DNA of 13,428 nt from Dunaliella salina (lineage: Eukaryota; Chlorophyta; Chlorophyceae; Chlamydomonadales; Dunaliellaceae): the NCBI GenBank assembly GCA_002284615.2, contig MU070462.1:12404-25831 (forward strand). Direction: 5' to 3'. Under the pieces are notes generated by a model. It was not told the origin of the DNA. It saw only the letters and a list, made by a program, of their open reading frames with translations, and did no database searches. The stretch's first letter is position 1. Every line of letters starts with the position of its first letter. The translations under genes were made by a program, and so were the position numbers. Shown here in pieces: positions 1 to 7,354 of the stretch.

Positions 1-77
<77 letters not shown>
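1..77. repeat. (TG)n microsatellite
   Basis: An uninterrupted TG dinucleotide tract runs from the left edge of the window to a TCGACAT junction, so the true array probably extends further left. Pure TG tracts of this length are common in eukaryotic nuclear DNA and can adopt Z-DNA. No coding role is visible. Confidence 0.97.
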
Positions 78-78
<1 letters not shown>

Positions 79-135
79 GACATACCTCTACATATAAGTT
101 GGTGTTCTCCAAGTAAGTGTATGTGTATGTGATGA

Positions 136-633
136 CCTGTGCACACACATCTGTGGCAAGGTGCCCAAGAGGACATACGGAGGACATGTCGTTGCATGCC
201 TTTCCAGAATATCGTAGCCCACTTGCTGGAATGTGAGACATGTCACAAACTTGCAGATTTCAGGACTAAGGCCTCTGGACAAATGGCTCCAGTTGAGATG
301 CCTGACTGCAAGCCTGGGTGGGCATGGTGCGAGGGTACCTACTTCCAGGTCGGCGTTGGAAAAGTAGTTTTCAGTCAAGATGCCTCAATGCTAGCCATCT
401 CGAACTTAATTCATCCATTTAAGTTGCCAGATAATTGCAACAAGGTTACTTTCAAATTACCTGTTTGTTAGCCTCGTCATCTTGAAGACCTTCCCACTCC
501 TGGTACCCCAAGCGCGGTTCTTAGATTGAAGTTCACAGCTCCTTGGGCCAAGCTCACGGAAAAGTGTGCCCCTTCAGTGAATGCTGGCGCTCCTCTGCCT
601 CGTCCTGAAGTCCTGAATATGCAGCTTGTTTGA
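136..633 (+). pseudogene. Doubtful coding remnant, open frame broken by one TAG
   Basis: One frame is open from just after a TGA at 133-135 to a TAG at 469-471, and then stays open in the same frame to a TGA at 631-633. No ATG opens it; the first candidate initiator is GTG at 139. The predicted peptide has a balanced composition and a Cys/His cluster (C-R-C near residue 17, then H-LLE-C-ET-C-H), which could be a degenerate zinc-binding motif. The part after the TAG is rich in Pro, Ala and Leu and is also protein-like. I recognise no family. An open stretch this long is expected a few times by chance in a window of this size when one stop is ignored, so it may be noise, an exon fragment or a transposon relic. 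Confidence 0.2.
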
Positions 634-1080
634 CCACGGGTACAGGTATAGATATAAGGAGGCCTCCAGTGAAAATGAGTGACTGCTAGCCTAAAAATTG
701 CTTGACCTCAGGCCAGTTCTCGTCTGCTTGTCCCTGCAGCACCAAGCCAAGAACCCCATGAAGCTGGAGTCAAGGCCCATGATCTATGAGAGCGACCCCC
801 CCACGCCCCTCCCCGATGTATGCGTGTGGGTTGCAAGGAAACAATTGCTTGTAACTGTCACATGCACTCGCTTCTGCATGTGCTTGCCTGCTTGCAAGCC
901 ACATAGCAATGTACAGTGTTAGAGGGGGAACGCAGTGAAAACGGTCTGCAGGGCTGAACTGTGAATCCATTCCTGTGCCCTGCAAGCTCTTTGTTCCTTC
1001 CTTTTTTTTGCCTAATTGCTAGGGCTTGCCTTCATTTGCCCAGCTGCTTGTGCTTGGTTGGAAAAGGATAGGGAAGCTGT
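634..1080. other. No supported gene; G/C-run block at 796-814
   Basis: I see no convincing ORF or exon with splice sites here. The only notable element is a C-run cluster at 796-814 (C7, ACG, C4, T, C4). On the minus strand this gives four guanine runs with short loops and so fits a G-quadruplex motif, with a matching i-motif on the plus strand. Confidence 0.5.
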
Positions 1081-1200
1081 GGAAAGGACAGGACAGGACA
1101 GGACAGGACAGGTCAGGACAGGTCAGGTCCAGGCAGGACAGGACAGGGCAAAAGGGACAGGACAGGGAGAAGACAGGATAAGACAAGGCAGGAAAGGAGA
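1081..1200 (+). repeat. GGACA pentanucleotide minisatellite, degenerate at its right end
   Basis: AGGAC units are perfect at the left and then decay through GGTCA, GGGCA and AGACA variants toward 1200. The plus strand is nearly pyrimidine-poor. The same pentamer in the same orientation reappears at 5541-5588. The open frames across it in both directions have low-complexity translations and are artefacts of the repeat. Confidence 0.92.
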
Positions 1201-1260
1201 TGATAGAAAAGGTCTAGTCAGAGAGAACCTTTGCTTTTTCCCTTGATCTCTAGCAGACCC

Positions 1261-1279
1261 AAGAGCATGGCATGCTCTT
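1261..1279. repeat. Near-perfect palindrome AAGAGCATG-G-CATGCTCTT
   Basis: Two 9-nt arms (AAGAGCATG and CATGCTCTT) are perfect reverse complements around a single G. It could form a small cruciform or be a dimer-protein site. No adjacent gene start supports a regulatory role. Confidence 0.7.
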
Positions 1280-1294
1280 TGATTCTTGAGTAAA

Positions 1295-1427
1295 GTGTGG
1301 GATGTAATATTACGTTTAAGTATTACTGTAACAAGGTGTAATATTAGAGTAATATTAAAGTGCCATCCCACACCTAAGTAGTCAGGTAAGTTATAGTACT
1401 GTAATATTACATAGCAATCCCGTACCT
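1295..1427. repeat. AT-rich inverted-repeat cluster (possible MITE relic)
   Basis: GTGTGGGATG at 1295-1304 is the exact reverse complement of CATCCCACAC at 1364-1373. A third, imperfect copy in the inverted sense ends at 1427 (GTAATATTAC at 1401-1410, then CAATCCCGTAC). The core TAATATTA recurs four times inside. Terminal inversion plus AT-rich filling resembles a miniature inverted-repeat element, but I found no clear target-site duplication, so the class is unassigned. Confidence 0.5.
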
Positions 1428-1429
1428 CT

Positions 1430-2089
1430 TTCATAAGGCCTGCGGTGTGCTTTGCCATGATGTCGAGCCAACTGACCCTCAACGTGTGATTTAAGGGCCT
1501 GCATTTGTTGCAATGTGGCAACATGACATTAGGCGTACCAAGGTCTGAACCTTGAGATCACACACCTAATGATATATGGCCATAACCTGCAATAATGCTG
1601 GCATGATTGCTCACACAATTATAAACGCCATGCATAGTGACAAATTGGATTGTTTTGGCATCGTTGCTACCTCGCACGACCTGAAAGGAAAGAAAGAAAG
1701 ATTTATGCTTGCTGTTCAGCCATGTGCACTAAGGCAAAACATTAGCTGCCCTCGTCAGCAAATAAGGCTGAACCTTGTGACAACTTGCCCAATGGCAACT
1801 GTCACATGACACCACTGAGGCAATGAGTCAGTGTGGCATTGGGCTTCATCAGACTTCAAGTTGGCCAGTTCCTGTACCTTGGAACCCGAATCATGTATGA
1901 GCACTGCAATTGTACCCTATCCTGTACCCGTATTCATACTCTGTACCCGAATATTAACCTTTTCACACACACTCCAGGGGACCGGGGTCTGTAATTTACC
2001 CATGCTTCTGTCCTCGTTTTTTAGGTGTATTATCCACCTACGGATCTAGCCAACCCTAATCAGACTGCTGTAGCCCTGCCCATTCCCCT
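1430..2089. other. Gene-free stretch
   Basis: Only short open frames are present, with compositions unlike protein and without paired splice sites. Degenerate relatives of the repeat family that follows (for example CCCAATGGCAACTGTCAC near 1788-1805) hint that the repeat once extended leftward. Confidence 0.4.
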
Positions 2090-2740
2090 CCCCAATGGCA
2101 AGTGTCACGAGCAGAGGCCTGGTACCCAATGACATCAAGCCCCCCCAAATGCTCACACATTGACGCACTTCCAGCAACAAACACTAAGCCCATGACAGCC
2201 ATGTTCAATGAGAAATGTCACTCGCAGAGGCCTCACACCCAATGATGTCAAGCAACCTCAAATGCTCACCCCACTAAAAAATTCGCAGCTATGAATGCCA
2301 TGCCCAATGGCAAAAGCCATGTTTGATGACAAGCGTTACTGGCAGAGCCCTGACGCCCGCTGGCGTCAAGTCTTCCCCAAATGCTTCTTGCACGTTGACA
2401 AAGATGCAATTACTAAAGCTATGTCCAATTAGGAAAGCCACACTCAAAAATCAAAATGTCACACTCAGAAACCTAACATCCAAGGATGTCAAGCCTTCCC
2501 AAATGCTTGCACACTGGCATAAATGCAATTCCAAATGCCATTTTCAATGACGGAAGCCTTGCTCCATGACCAAAATGGTATACACAGAGGCCTGACACCC
2601 AATGATGTCAAGCAGTCCCCTGATGCCCACATATGACGAAAATGCAAAATTATAAACACCATGCCCAATGACAAATGTCATACGCAGAGGCCTGACACCC
2701 AATGATGTCAAGCCCTCCCCAGATGCCCACCCCCACTGGG
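2090..2740. repeat. Six degenerate ~100-123 bp tandem units
   Basis: A conserved core of the form GCAGAGGCCTGACACCC followed by AATGATGTCAAGC recurs with its TCAAGC anchor at 2135, 2248, 2366, 2489, 2608 and 2708, giving spacings of 113, 118, 123, 119 and 100 bp. Between anchors the units share CCAAATGCTC-ACAC, AAATGCAA and GCCATGCCCAATGAC blocks. The last two units are the most alike. No continuous frame is kept, so this is a satellite-like non-coding repeat rather than a repeat protein. Confidence 0.9.
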
Positions 2741-2913
2741 CCATCGTTTGCACAGCACTGCTGTATGCGGCCTGCGGAGGCCTGGACCACTCCCACAACC
2801 TAGTCACTCCCCTCTCGTGGGGCGCGCCCACTTCTTATGGTGGTCCCCCCATCCGAGGTGTGTCCACGCACTTACATGCGCATAATCACTGTTGGTGGAT
2901 GGGTTCAGTGGAG
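2741..2913. other. Unique spacer, nothing recognised
   Basis: This non-repetitive stretch lies between the tandem units and the GT tract. Open frames through it are continuations of frames forced open by the neighbouring repeats. Confidence 0.4.
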
Positions 2914-2955
2914 TGTGCTTGCGTGCGTGCGTGTGTTTGCGCATGTGCGCACGTG

Positions 2956-3029
<74 letters not shown>

Positions 3030-3056
3030 CGCACTTGTGCGTGCAAGCGCTTGTAG
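2914..3056. repeat. (GT)n microsatellite inside alternating purine-pyrimidine block
   Basis: A pure GT run spans 2958-3028. It is flanked on both sides by imperfect alternating purine-pyrimidine DNA rich in GC steps (TGCGTGCGTGCGTGTG on the left; GCACTTGTGCGTGCAAGCGC on the right), and the right flank includes the palindrome CAAGCGCTTG. Such sequence is a classical Z-DNA former. Cys/Val-rich and Thr/His-rich open frames across it are artefacts. Confidence 0.95.
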
Positions 3057-3424
3057 TAATTATGATCGGTGAACTGCAGACCAAGAGATCAAACATCATA
3101 CCTTTGATATGCCATATTTCTCAGCTTATTTTCTTCCTCAGTTACATACACAGGGCAGGTATGCATTGAGCCTGCCAAGCATAAAGGGCTATTGATAGTG
3201 CACTCATTTGCTTGAAAAAGCGACTCTTCACCTTGCAGGGTTTGGCCTTTGCGTAGAAGCACACTTGTGCGCGTGCATGCATTTGAAAGCACAAAGGTAG
3301 AATTCATATTTTAGTCAAACAAGGGGGCATGAAGGTTTAAGAAATTGTGTCCCTCTGTCATAAGAGGGAGAATGCTCTCGAGAATATGAGCTCTAGGGAA
3401 GAATATAAGAAGGATATGACGCGT
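3057..3424. other. Gene-free spacer
   Basis: No ORF with protein-like composition and no paired splice sites are visible on either strand. The right end leads directly into the ~118 bp tandem units. Confidence 0.4.
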
Positions 3425-3765
3425 GCTGTCGTTTCTCACCCTGTCAGCGTGCCACGTTTCTCTGTGAAGCAATTCTCCGTGTGCTTGTTTGTATCCCCAC
3501 TTTCTGTGTGAGCAGCCCAGCTGCAAAGGAGGCCTTTACTTCTGTGCTGTTATTCCCACCCTTGTCAGCGTGCCAAATTTCTGGAAAGCAACTCATGGTA
3601 TCTGCCTCCTCATCAGCTTCGTAGGTAGCCCGGCCACAAAGGAAATTCATACACCTGTGCTGATGTCGTTCACACCCTTGTCAGTGGGCCAAATTTCTTT
3701 GAAGCAGTTCTTGGTGTGCTTGCTTGTATCCCCACTGGCTGTGTGGGCAGCCTGGCTGCGAAGAA

Positions 3766-3803
<38 letters not shown>

Positions 3804-4030
3804 CTGTCATCCCCACCTTTATCATATCGTACCACATTGCTATGCAGCAATCCTTTGTGGGCTTATGTCCCATCTCTTACTCTGTGCGCAGCTTGGCTGC
3901 AGAGAAAGCTTTTACTTGCATGCTGTCATTTCCAACCTTGCCAGCATGCCGTATTCCTCTGAGTAGCAATTCTCGGTGTGCCTGTCAACTTCTCTGTTTT
4001 GCGGGCAGCCCTGCACGTATTGCATGAAGG
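3425..4030. repeat. Five ~116-121 bp tandem units, one expanded by (CA)n
   Basis: The core TTGTCAGCGTGCCAAATTTC recurs with its GTGCCA-like anchor at 3449, 3570, 3686, 3829 and 3946. Spacings are 121, 116, 143 and 117 bp; the long one is explained by a (CA)17 tract at 3768-3801 inside unit 3. Each unit also contains GTGTGCTTG-TATCCCCAC, then a GCAGCC-GCTGC-AAG block and TTACTTCTGTGCTGT. The GCAGCC-GCTGCAAAGGAAGC block appears once more at 4185, at the start of an apparent exon, so the repeat family overlaps coding sequence there. Confidence 0.9.
3768..3801. repeat. (CA)17 microsatellite within a larger repeat unit
   Basis: The dinucleotide run occupies the place where the sister units have AAAGGAGGCCTTTACTTCTGTG or similar. 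It probably grew from a short CA-like seed in that unit. Thr/His-rich frames across it are artefacts. Confidence 0.95.
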
Positions 4031-4097
4031 ACCTGTATGTAAGTGAACTTGGCTTGCAATTTCGCTTGCCCTGCTGCCCAGACGCGAATGAAGCTGT

Positions 4098-4120
4098 GGG
4101 GGCGAGGGGGGGACTGGGGG
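4098..4120 (+). other. G-run cluster with G-quadruplex potential
   Basis: G5, CGA, G7, ACT, G5 satisfies four runs of three or more guanines with short loops if the central G7 is split. It lies about 65 nt before the apparent 3' splice site at 4184, in presumed intron on the sense strand of the exon, so it could influence RNA folding or splicing. Function is inference only. Confidence 0.55.
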
Positions 4121-4184
4121 TTGTGCATTCTCAAGTCGTTGTATGGAAGACCTGCGACTTATTTTCCTTTTGCATGCCCTTCAG

Positions 4185-4321
4185 GCAGCCCAGCTGCAAA
4201 GGAAGCTGCATACGTGCATGCCATCACCCATCGAATGGAAGGCTTGTGCGATGGTGAATTCGGTGATGGCTACAGCAACTCCAACTACTGGTACTCCGCG
4301 GCTGGGCCTCATGAGATTCAG
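4185..4321 (+). CDS. Candidate internal exon, 45 codons, unknown protein
   Basis: A pyrimidine-rich tract ends in CCCTTCAG at 4184 and the segment closes with CAG|GTGAGT at 4321/4322, a textbook donor. The frame using 2 nt of a split codon at the start is open throughout and ends in phase 0. The peptide has an Ala-rich helix-like start (SPAAKEAAYVHAI), an acidic Gly segment (CDGEFGDGYSNSN) and ends YWYSAAGPHEIQ. I do not recognise the domain. The first ~45 nt are shared with the tandem units at 3425-4030, and the last ~60 nt are duplicated at about 4382-4446, so the exon lies inside a locally duplicated tract. It could instead be a relic of such duplication. Which gene it belongs to is unknown; other plus-strand exon candidates follow at 6737 and 7706. 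Confidence 0.45.
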
Positions 4322-4381
4322 GTGAGTGGCCCAAAAGAGTCCAGTGAGTAACTTATGTGATTCAGGTGATTCAGGAGCAAC

Positions 4382-4446
4382 ATATGAAATCCAGGCGAGC
4401 AACTCCAATCAATGGTGTTCTGCGACTGGACCTAAGGGATTCTGGT
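4382..4446 (+). repeat. Degenerate duplicate of the exon 3' half and its donor
   Basis: This segment aligns with the end of the exon at 4185-4321: AGCAACTCCAA, GGT, then CTGG-CCT and ATTC-GGTGAG are shared in order at roughly three in four positions. The implied peptide keeps SNSN, W, SA and GP at matching places. It again ends in a GTGAGC donor-like site, but no convincing acceptor precedes it. Short GATTCAGGTGA-like fragments between the copies (about 4357-4374) suggest repeated slippage. Confidence 0.6.
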
Positions 4447-4512
4447 GAGCCCTGCTTCTGTGCTACTTGTATCTTCTGCCACCTGTTGGTCATAGATAGT
4501 ATGGCCTCTTGA

Positions 4513-4520
4513 ATCATCTG
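4513..4520. repeat. Left target-site duplication, ATCATCTG
   Basis: These eight bases directly precede the CAGGG terminus at 4521 and are repeated exactly after the CCCTG terminus at 5452. An 8-bp duplication is the hallmark length for hAT-superfamily insertion. Confidence 0.9.
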
Positions 4521-4828
4521 CAGGGTACGAGATATACTAGTATATCTGAAAAAATGCTAGTATATAGTACTAGCCCACAACTAAGGAGTATTGACACCAT
4601 TTCAGGGAGGGGTAAGGTTTTTGACCCCCACAAACCCATTGCTCAAGTGCTTAGACGAAAATATTGAGCCATAAGTGGAGGAATGAGGCATCAATTCATC
4701 CTTACATGCACAACCATCTATGCGGGCGGTTCATGCCCAATATACAAGTTTTTTGCAAAACCCTGAAGCATTTGCAAGCTGTCATTTTGAAGCTGGACAT
4801 CTCTTGGTTCTCTCTATCAGCTAGCTTA

Positions 4829-5269
4829 ACGCATGAGCTGTTCAAACAGGTAGAAAATGGGATTCTAGCCCAATGCATTCATCTGCAGCTGGACTGCGTC
4901 TGATCGGCAGAGGCCATGAGCCTGTAAGTCAGACTGCTGTGGCCTGCGCTTTGTGCCATGGCTGGATCCTTCCCCGGTCAGAACCACCTCCATCTCCTCA
5001 CGTTCCAAGGGCTGCCTACACATCAGACTGTGCTACTTGATGGCTTGCGATGGGTTTGCTGGGCTGATGAGGCTCATGCACCCTTTGCACTTTAGAGCAC
5101 ATGGCTTCTCTGGCAAGTCCTCAGCAATGATGATATCATACCTTTGCTTGTGTTCTTTAAGCTGGGTGGGTTGCTGGAGCCTTGCAAGCAGCTCTTCTGG
5201 CTTGTACCATGTGCCCAGATGGGCCTGTTCTCCATTCTCTACCTCGATGATGGCCAATTTTGGGGCCAT
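4829..5269 (-). pseudogene. hAT-like transposase N-terminal remnant with BED-type zinc finger
   Basis: From an ATG at 5269 (a TGA lies five codons upstream) the frame runs 78 codons to a TAG at 5033-5035. Ignoring that stop, it stays open another 55 codons to a second TAG (4865-4867) and 12 more to TAA at 4826-4828. The first part is charged and protein-like (IIEVENGEQAHLGTW, YKPEELLARL). C61-K-G-C64 just before the stop, followed after it by H80 and C84, gives a C-x2-C, 15 residues, H-x3-C pattern, the BED-finger arrangement found at the N-terminus of hAT transposases. Thus the first TAG falls inside the finger, one residue before the His. No catalytic or hATC dimerisation region is visible. 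The position inside a TSD-flanked element supports the assignment, and the plus-strand frame over it looks like an antisense shadow. Confidence 0.55.
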
Positions 5270-5404
5270 TTTATTAAATCTTCATCCAAATTGGACTTCA
5301 AAATCCCAAAAACGCGCTTGAGCTCAGGAACTCAGCGCTCTGAGTTTCTGAGTTCGAAATCATATACTAGTATACGACCCCCCATATACTAGTATATATT
5401 GAGT

Positions 5405-5445
5405 CGAGGTCAATATATACTAGTATACAGTATATATTGACCTCG
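5405..5445. repeat. Perfect 15-bp hairpin at the right end of the hAT element
   Basis: CGAGGTCAATATATA at 5405-5419 is the exact reverse complement of TATATATTGACCTCG at 5431-5445, with an 11-nt loop that holds an ACTAGTAT-type motif. The outer arm abuts the terminal GCACCCTG. Terminal hairpin potential is frequent in short DNA transposons. Confidence 0.85.
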
Positions 5446-5452
5446 CACCCTG

Positions 5453-5460
5453 ATCATCTG
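5453..5460. repeat. Right target-site duplication, ATCATCTG
   Basis: This is identical in all eight positions to 4513-4520 and immediately follows the CCCTG terminus. The perfect match suggests the insertion is not very old. Confidence 0.9.
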
Positions 5461-5540
5461 TGTTCCCTCTCAGCTGCTGGGAAAAAGAGGAAATGCTGGA
5501 AACCTCAGTGCGTGCCAATCAAGAAGAAAGCGAAGCAAAA

Positions 5541-5588
5541 CAGGACGGAACAGGACAGGACAGGACAGGACAGGACAGGACAGGACAG
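5541..5588 (+). repeat. Second GGACA pentanucleotide array
   Basis: Perfect CAGGA units run for about 48 nt, in the same orientation and register class as the array at 1081-1200. A-rich purine sequence flanks both sides (AAGAAGAAAGCGAAGC before, AAAGAGAAGAGAAGG after), so the plus strand is nearly all purine over about 110 nt. Confidence 0.95.
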
Positions 5589-5689
5589 CTTGGCAAGAAA
5601 AGAGAAGAGAAGGAAAAAAATGGAAGATTTGAAGTAGAGAATCGGAACGCTGTGAACTTGCGGTGAAAGAAGTGGGCCAAATGCATGCA

Positions 5690-5806
5690 ATATCCTGGAG
5701 CAGGGCTGCATCAGACCCAGGGTTTTCTGCAGCTCCAAAACTAAGTTCAGCCATCTTTGGCATGTCAGGCTTTTTTGGAGCGTGGCTGCATCAAACCTAG
5801 GGGTGC
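5690..5806. repeat. Diverged direct repeat pair (GGAGC-GGCTGCATCA-ACC)
   Basis: GGAGCAGGGCTGCATCAGACC near 5696 and GGAGCGTGGCTGCATCAAACC near 5776 are two copies of one sequence about 80 bp apart. The space between them is unique. No gene is supported between 5590 and 6300: a 102-codon minus frame at 5835-6143 has no splice or family support. Confidence 0.5.
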
Positions 5807-6324
5807 TTTGATGCTTGTTAACGGTTGCAACTAATCAAACAACCCGAAGATAGATAGAAAAAGAAAGTTGCTGGTGGCAGAAGGTCAAAAACCGTGTGAA
5901 GTACATATCAGTGGCAATCAATGGATTACTTGCGACAGGGCAGCAAGAGCTTCTAATTGTGCTTTGCACTCTGTGCTCAAAGCGCTGGAGTTCATGAAAG
6001 AGGGCCTTTAAAGTCCAAGGTTTGTGTTGCAGAGGTGTGACCGTTCTGGTCACAGAGGAGGAATCGTGAGGGGTGCCAAGGAGGATACAGTAGCCCACGT
6101 CTCCCACATTTCTAGTGTAGGATACATGGGCTAATGTGCTCACAATTTGTCTTTATTGAGGTCCCAAAACCCATTGTAACCCTGTCCAGCCCCTTCCAAT
6201 GATAACAGTGTTTCCATGGCGAAGGCGTCAACTTAGACAGTTATAATGTCAAGTGTTATGACTGTGCACAGGGCACTCTTTCTGCCTCCCCAGGCAATTT
6301 CTGCAATTCCAATCCACAGGGGAG

Positions 6325-6475
6325 CGTTCCCTAGGGGAGCAGCATCTCCCTAGCAAGCGGCTAGAAGAAATTCTGTCTCTCATGTAAACAGTACCTTTGC
6401 ATCCCTAAGGAGCAGCAAATCATCCTTCCCAAGGATCAGCACCTACCTTCTAAAGAAGCAGCACCTCCTGTAGTG
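6325..6475. repeat. Degenerate ~24-26 bp repeat (CCCTAAGGAGCAGCA-like)
   Basis: The motif CCCTA-GGAGCAGCA is seen at about 6332, then as CCCTAAGGAGCAGCA at about 6404, CCCAAGGATCAGCAC at about 6428 and TCTAAAGAAGCAGCAC at about 6449. Spacing in the right-hand part is 21-25 bp. It is short and eroded and has no coding sense. Confidence 0.55.
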
Positions 6476-6736
6476 CACCGCGTCTGTCTTGTCGTCCTCC
6501 TGCATTCCTTGAGGTCTTGAAATTGCAAAACATGTTGATGATTGCTGACAACTCAGGAGTTAGTGAGTATCCACAAGCTTTCTGACCTGACACGCAGGTT
6601 CTTGAGGCCTGATTTATTTCACCAGATTTGTAGGGTCCAAGAAGGCATGGCATTTGCCAACAATGGAGGGTACCAACCAAAAAGCTGCAGGGTACCAACA
6701 ACAAGGTTACTTGTATTGATCTGTCCTGCCATCCAG

Positions 6737-6853
6737 GGCCCACTGCTACAGAAGGCCAGAGAATATGCTTCTGGAAGCCCAAGGTTGGAGCAGCTGATCA
6801 GCAACCACGGTGATAGGTTCAGCCCACACAAATTTGTGAGCATCTGCCAGCAG
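6737..6853 (+). CDS. Candidate internal exon, N-terminal helical region of an OPR/RAP-type protein
   Basis: The acceptor CTGCCATCCAG ends at 6736 and the donor CAG|GTGAGC follows 6853. The 117-nt segment is exactly 39 codons in phase 0-0. The peptide (LLQKAREYASGSPRLEQLI, then HGDRFSPHKFVSIC) has the pattern of a short Ala-rich helix, a Leu-xx-Leu helix, H-G-x-x-F and a following helix. This is the layout I associate with the N-terminal region preceding octotricopeptide repeats in chlorophyte OPR and RAP proteins. The match is by pattern only. The exon lies within a frame that stays open for 193 codons (6542-7123, opening on TTG), so a longer exon is also possible. The gene would be convergent with the minus-strand OPR gene at 10630-13253. 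Confidence 0.5.
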
Positions 6854-7014
6854 GTGAGCCGAAACTGGTTACGTTTGGGGTGTGTACTGTATTGTCAAAG
6901 GCCTTGTCTGTATTCCTCCATGGACAACAATACGTCCACCAGTGTGCAGTTTTTCAAAGAACAAATACAAACGCTGCATGTGCATTCTGCATCATTGCTG
7001 GTTGCCTGCACAGC

Positions 7015-7069
7015 GAGGACGCCTGATTTGATGGTCCACTCAGCCAGAAGCATCCCAGTGGTGCTCAGA
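7015..7069 (+). CDS. Weak exon candidate
   Basis: GCCTGCACAG ends at 7014 and the segment closes with CTCAGA|GTGAGT. The only open frame needs one base from the preceding exon and reads RTPDLMVHSARSIPVVLR. Because the exon at 6737-6853 ends in phase 0, a direct join would hit a TGA, so another exon would have to lie between them. It could equally be chance splice-like sequence. The frame is the same one that is open across 6542-7123. Confidence 0.2.
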
Positions 7070-7187
7070 GTGAGTGAACTACCTTGGTTTGTGCAACCAG
7101 CAGCAGCAGACATCAACAGTTAGGAGCTAATGCACAGATGCAGCGCAGCGTTTGTCTTGCATTGAATTGGGCGATATGTCGCTTATA

Positions 7188-7325
7188 TCTGGAAGGTCAT
7201 TGTCTTAGTTCTGGAAGGTCATTGTCTCAGTCCTGGAAGGTCATTGTCTTAGTTCTGGAAGGTCATTGTCTTAGTTCTGGAAGGTCATTGTCTCAGTCCT
7301 GGAAGGTCATTGCCTTAGTCCTGGA
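7188..7325. repeat. 22-bp minisatellite, six full units
   Basis: Six head-to-tail units of 22 bp run from 7188 to 7319 with a 6-nt partial after them. Each contains CTGGAAGGTCATTG followed by TCTTAGT or TCTCAGT. Variants (T/C at the first base, CTTAGT or CTCAGT at the end) alternate in a block pattern, so units 1-2 resemble units 4-5 and the array probably grew by three-unit duplication. Because 22 is not a multiple of three, the open plus frame across it cycles through phases and is unlikely to be selected. Confidence 0.95.
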
Positions 7326-7354
7326 GCTGGCACGACAGAGGACGCCCTTGTGCA

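Larger units (their letters stand above)
4521..5452 (-). mobile_element. hAT-superfamily DNA transposon, 932 bp, probably non-autonomous
   Basis: The element starts CAGGGTACGAG and ends, read on the other strand, CAGGGTGCGAG: an 11-bp terminal inverted repeat with one mismatch, beginning with the CAGGG typical of many hAT elements. An exact 8-bp duplication ATCATCTG flanks it. Inside each end are palindromic ATACTAGTAT motifs (left 4532-4545 plus a degenerate copy at 4557-4573; right 5362-5374, 5384-5397 and 5413-5427), as expected for subterminal transposase-binding repeats. A minus-strand ORF with a BED-like zinc finger occupies the middle. At under 1 kb it cannot encode a full transposase, normally 600-800 residues, so it is an internally deleted copy that would depend on a relative. 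It lies between the plus-strand exon candidates at 4185 and 6737, probably in an intron. Strand is given by the internal ORF. Confidence 0.88.

Noticed and set aside
2668..3169. Open frames of 60-134 codons rich in Cys-Val or Thr-His
   Set aside because: They are read through the GT microsatellite, which lacks stops in any frame.
3489..4027. Several plus and minus open frames across the ~118-bp units
   Set aside because: Unit lengths are not multiples of three, and peptides are not conserved between units. The (CA)n tract lengthens some of them.
4953..5321. Plus-strand frame of 122 codons inside the hAT element
   Set aside because: It is antisense to the more protein-like minus frame with the zinc finger and is rich in Ser, Leu and Cys, as shadows usually are.
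5835..6143. Minus-strand frame of 102 codons
   Set aside because: The composition is not absurd, but there is no motif, splice context or repeat support. Frames this long are expected by chance in a window of this size.
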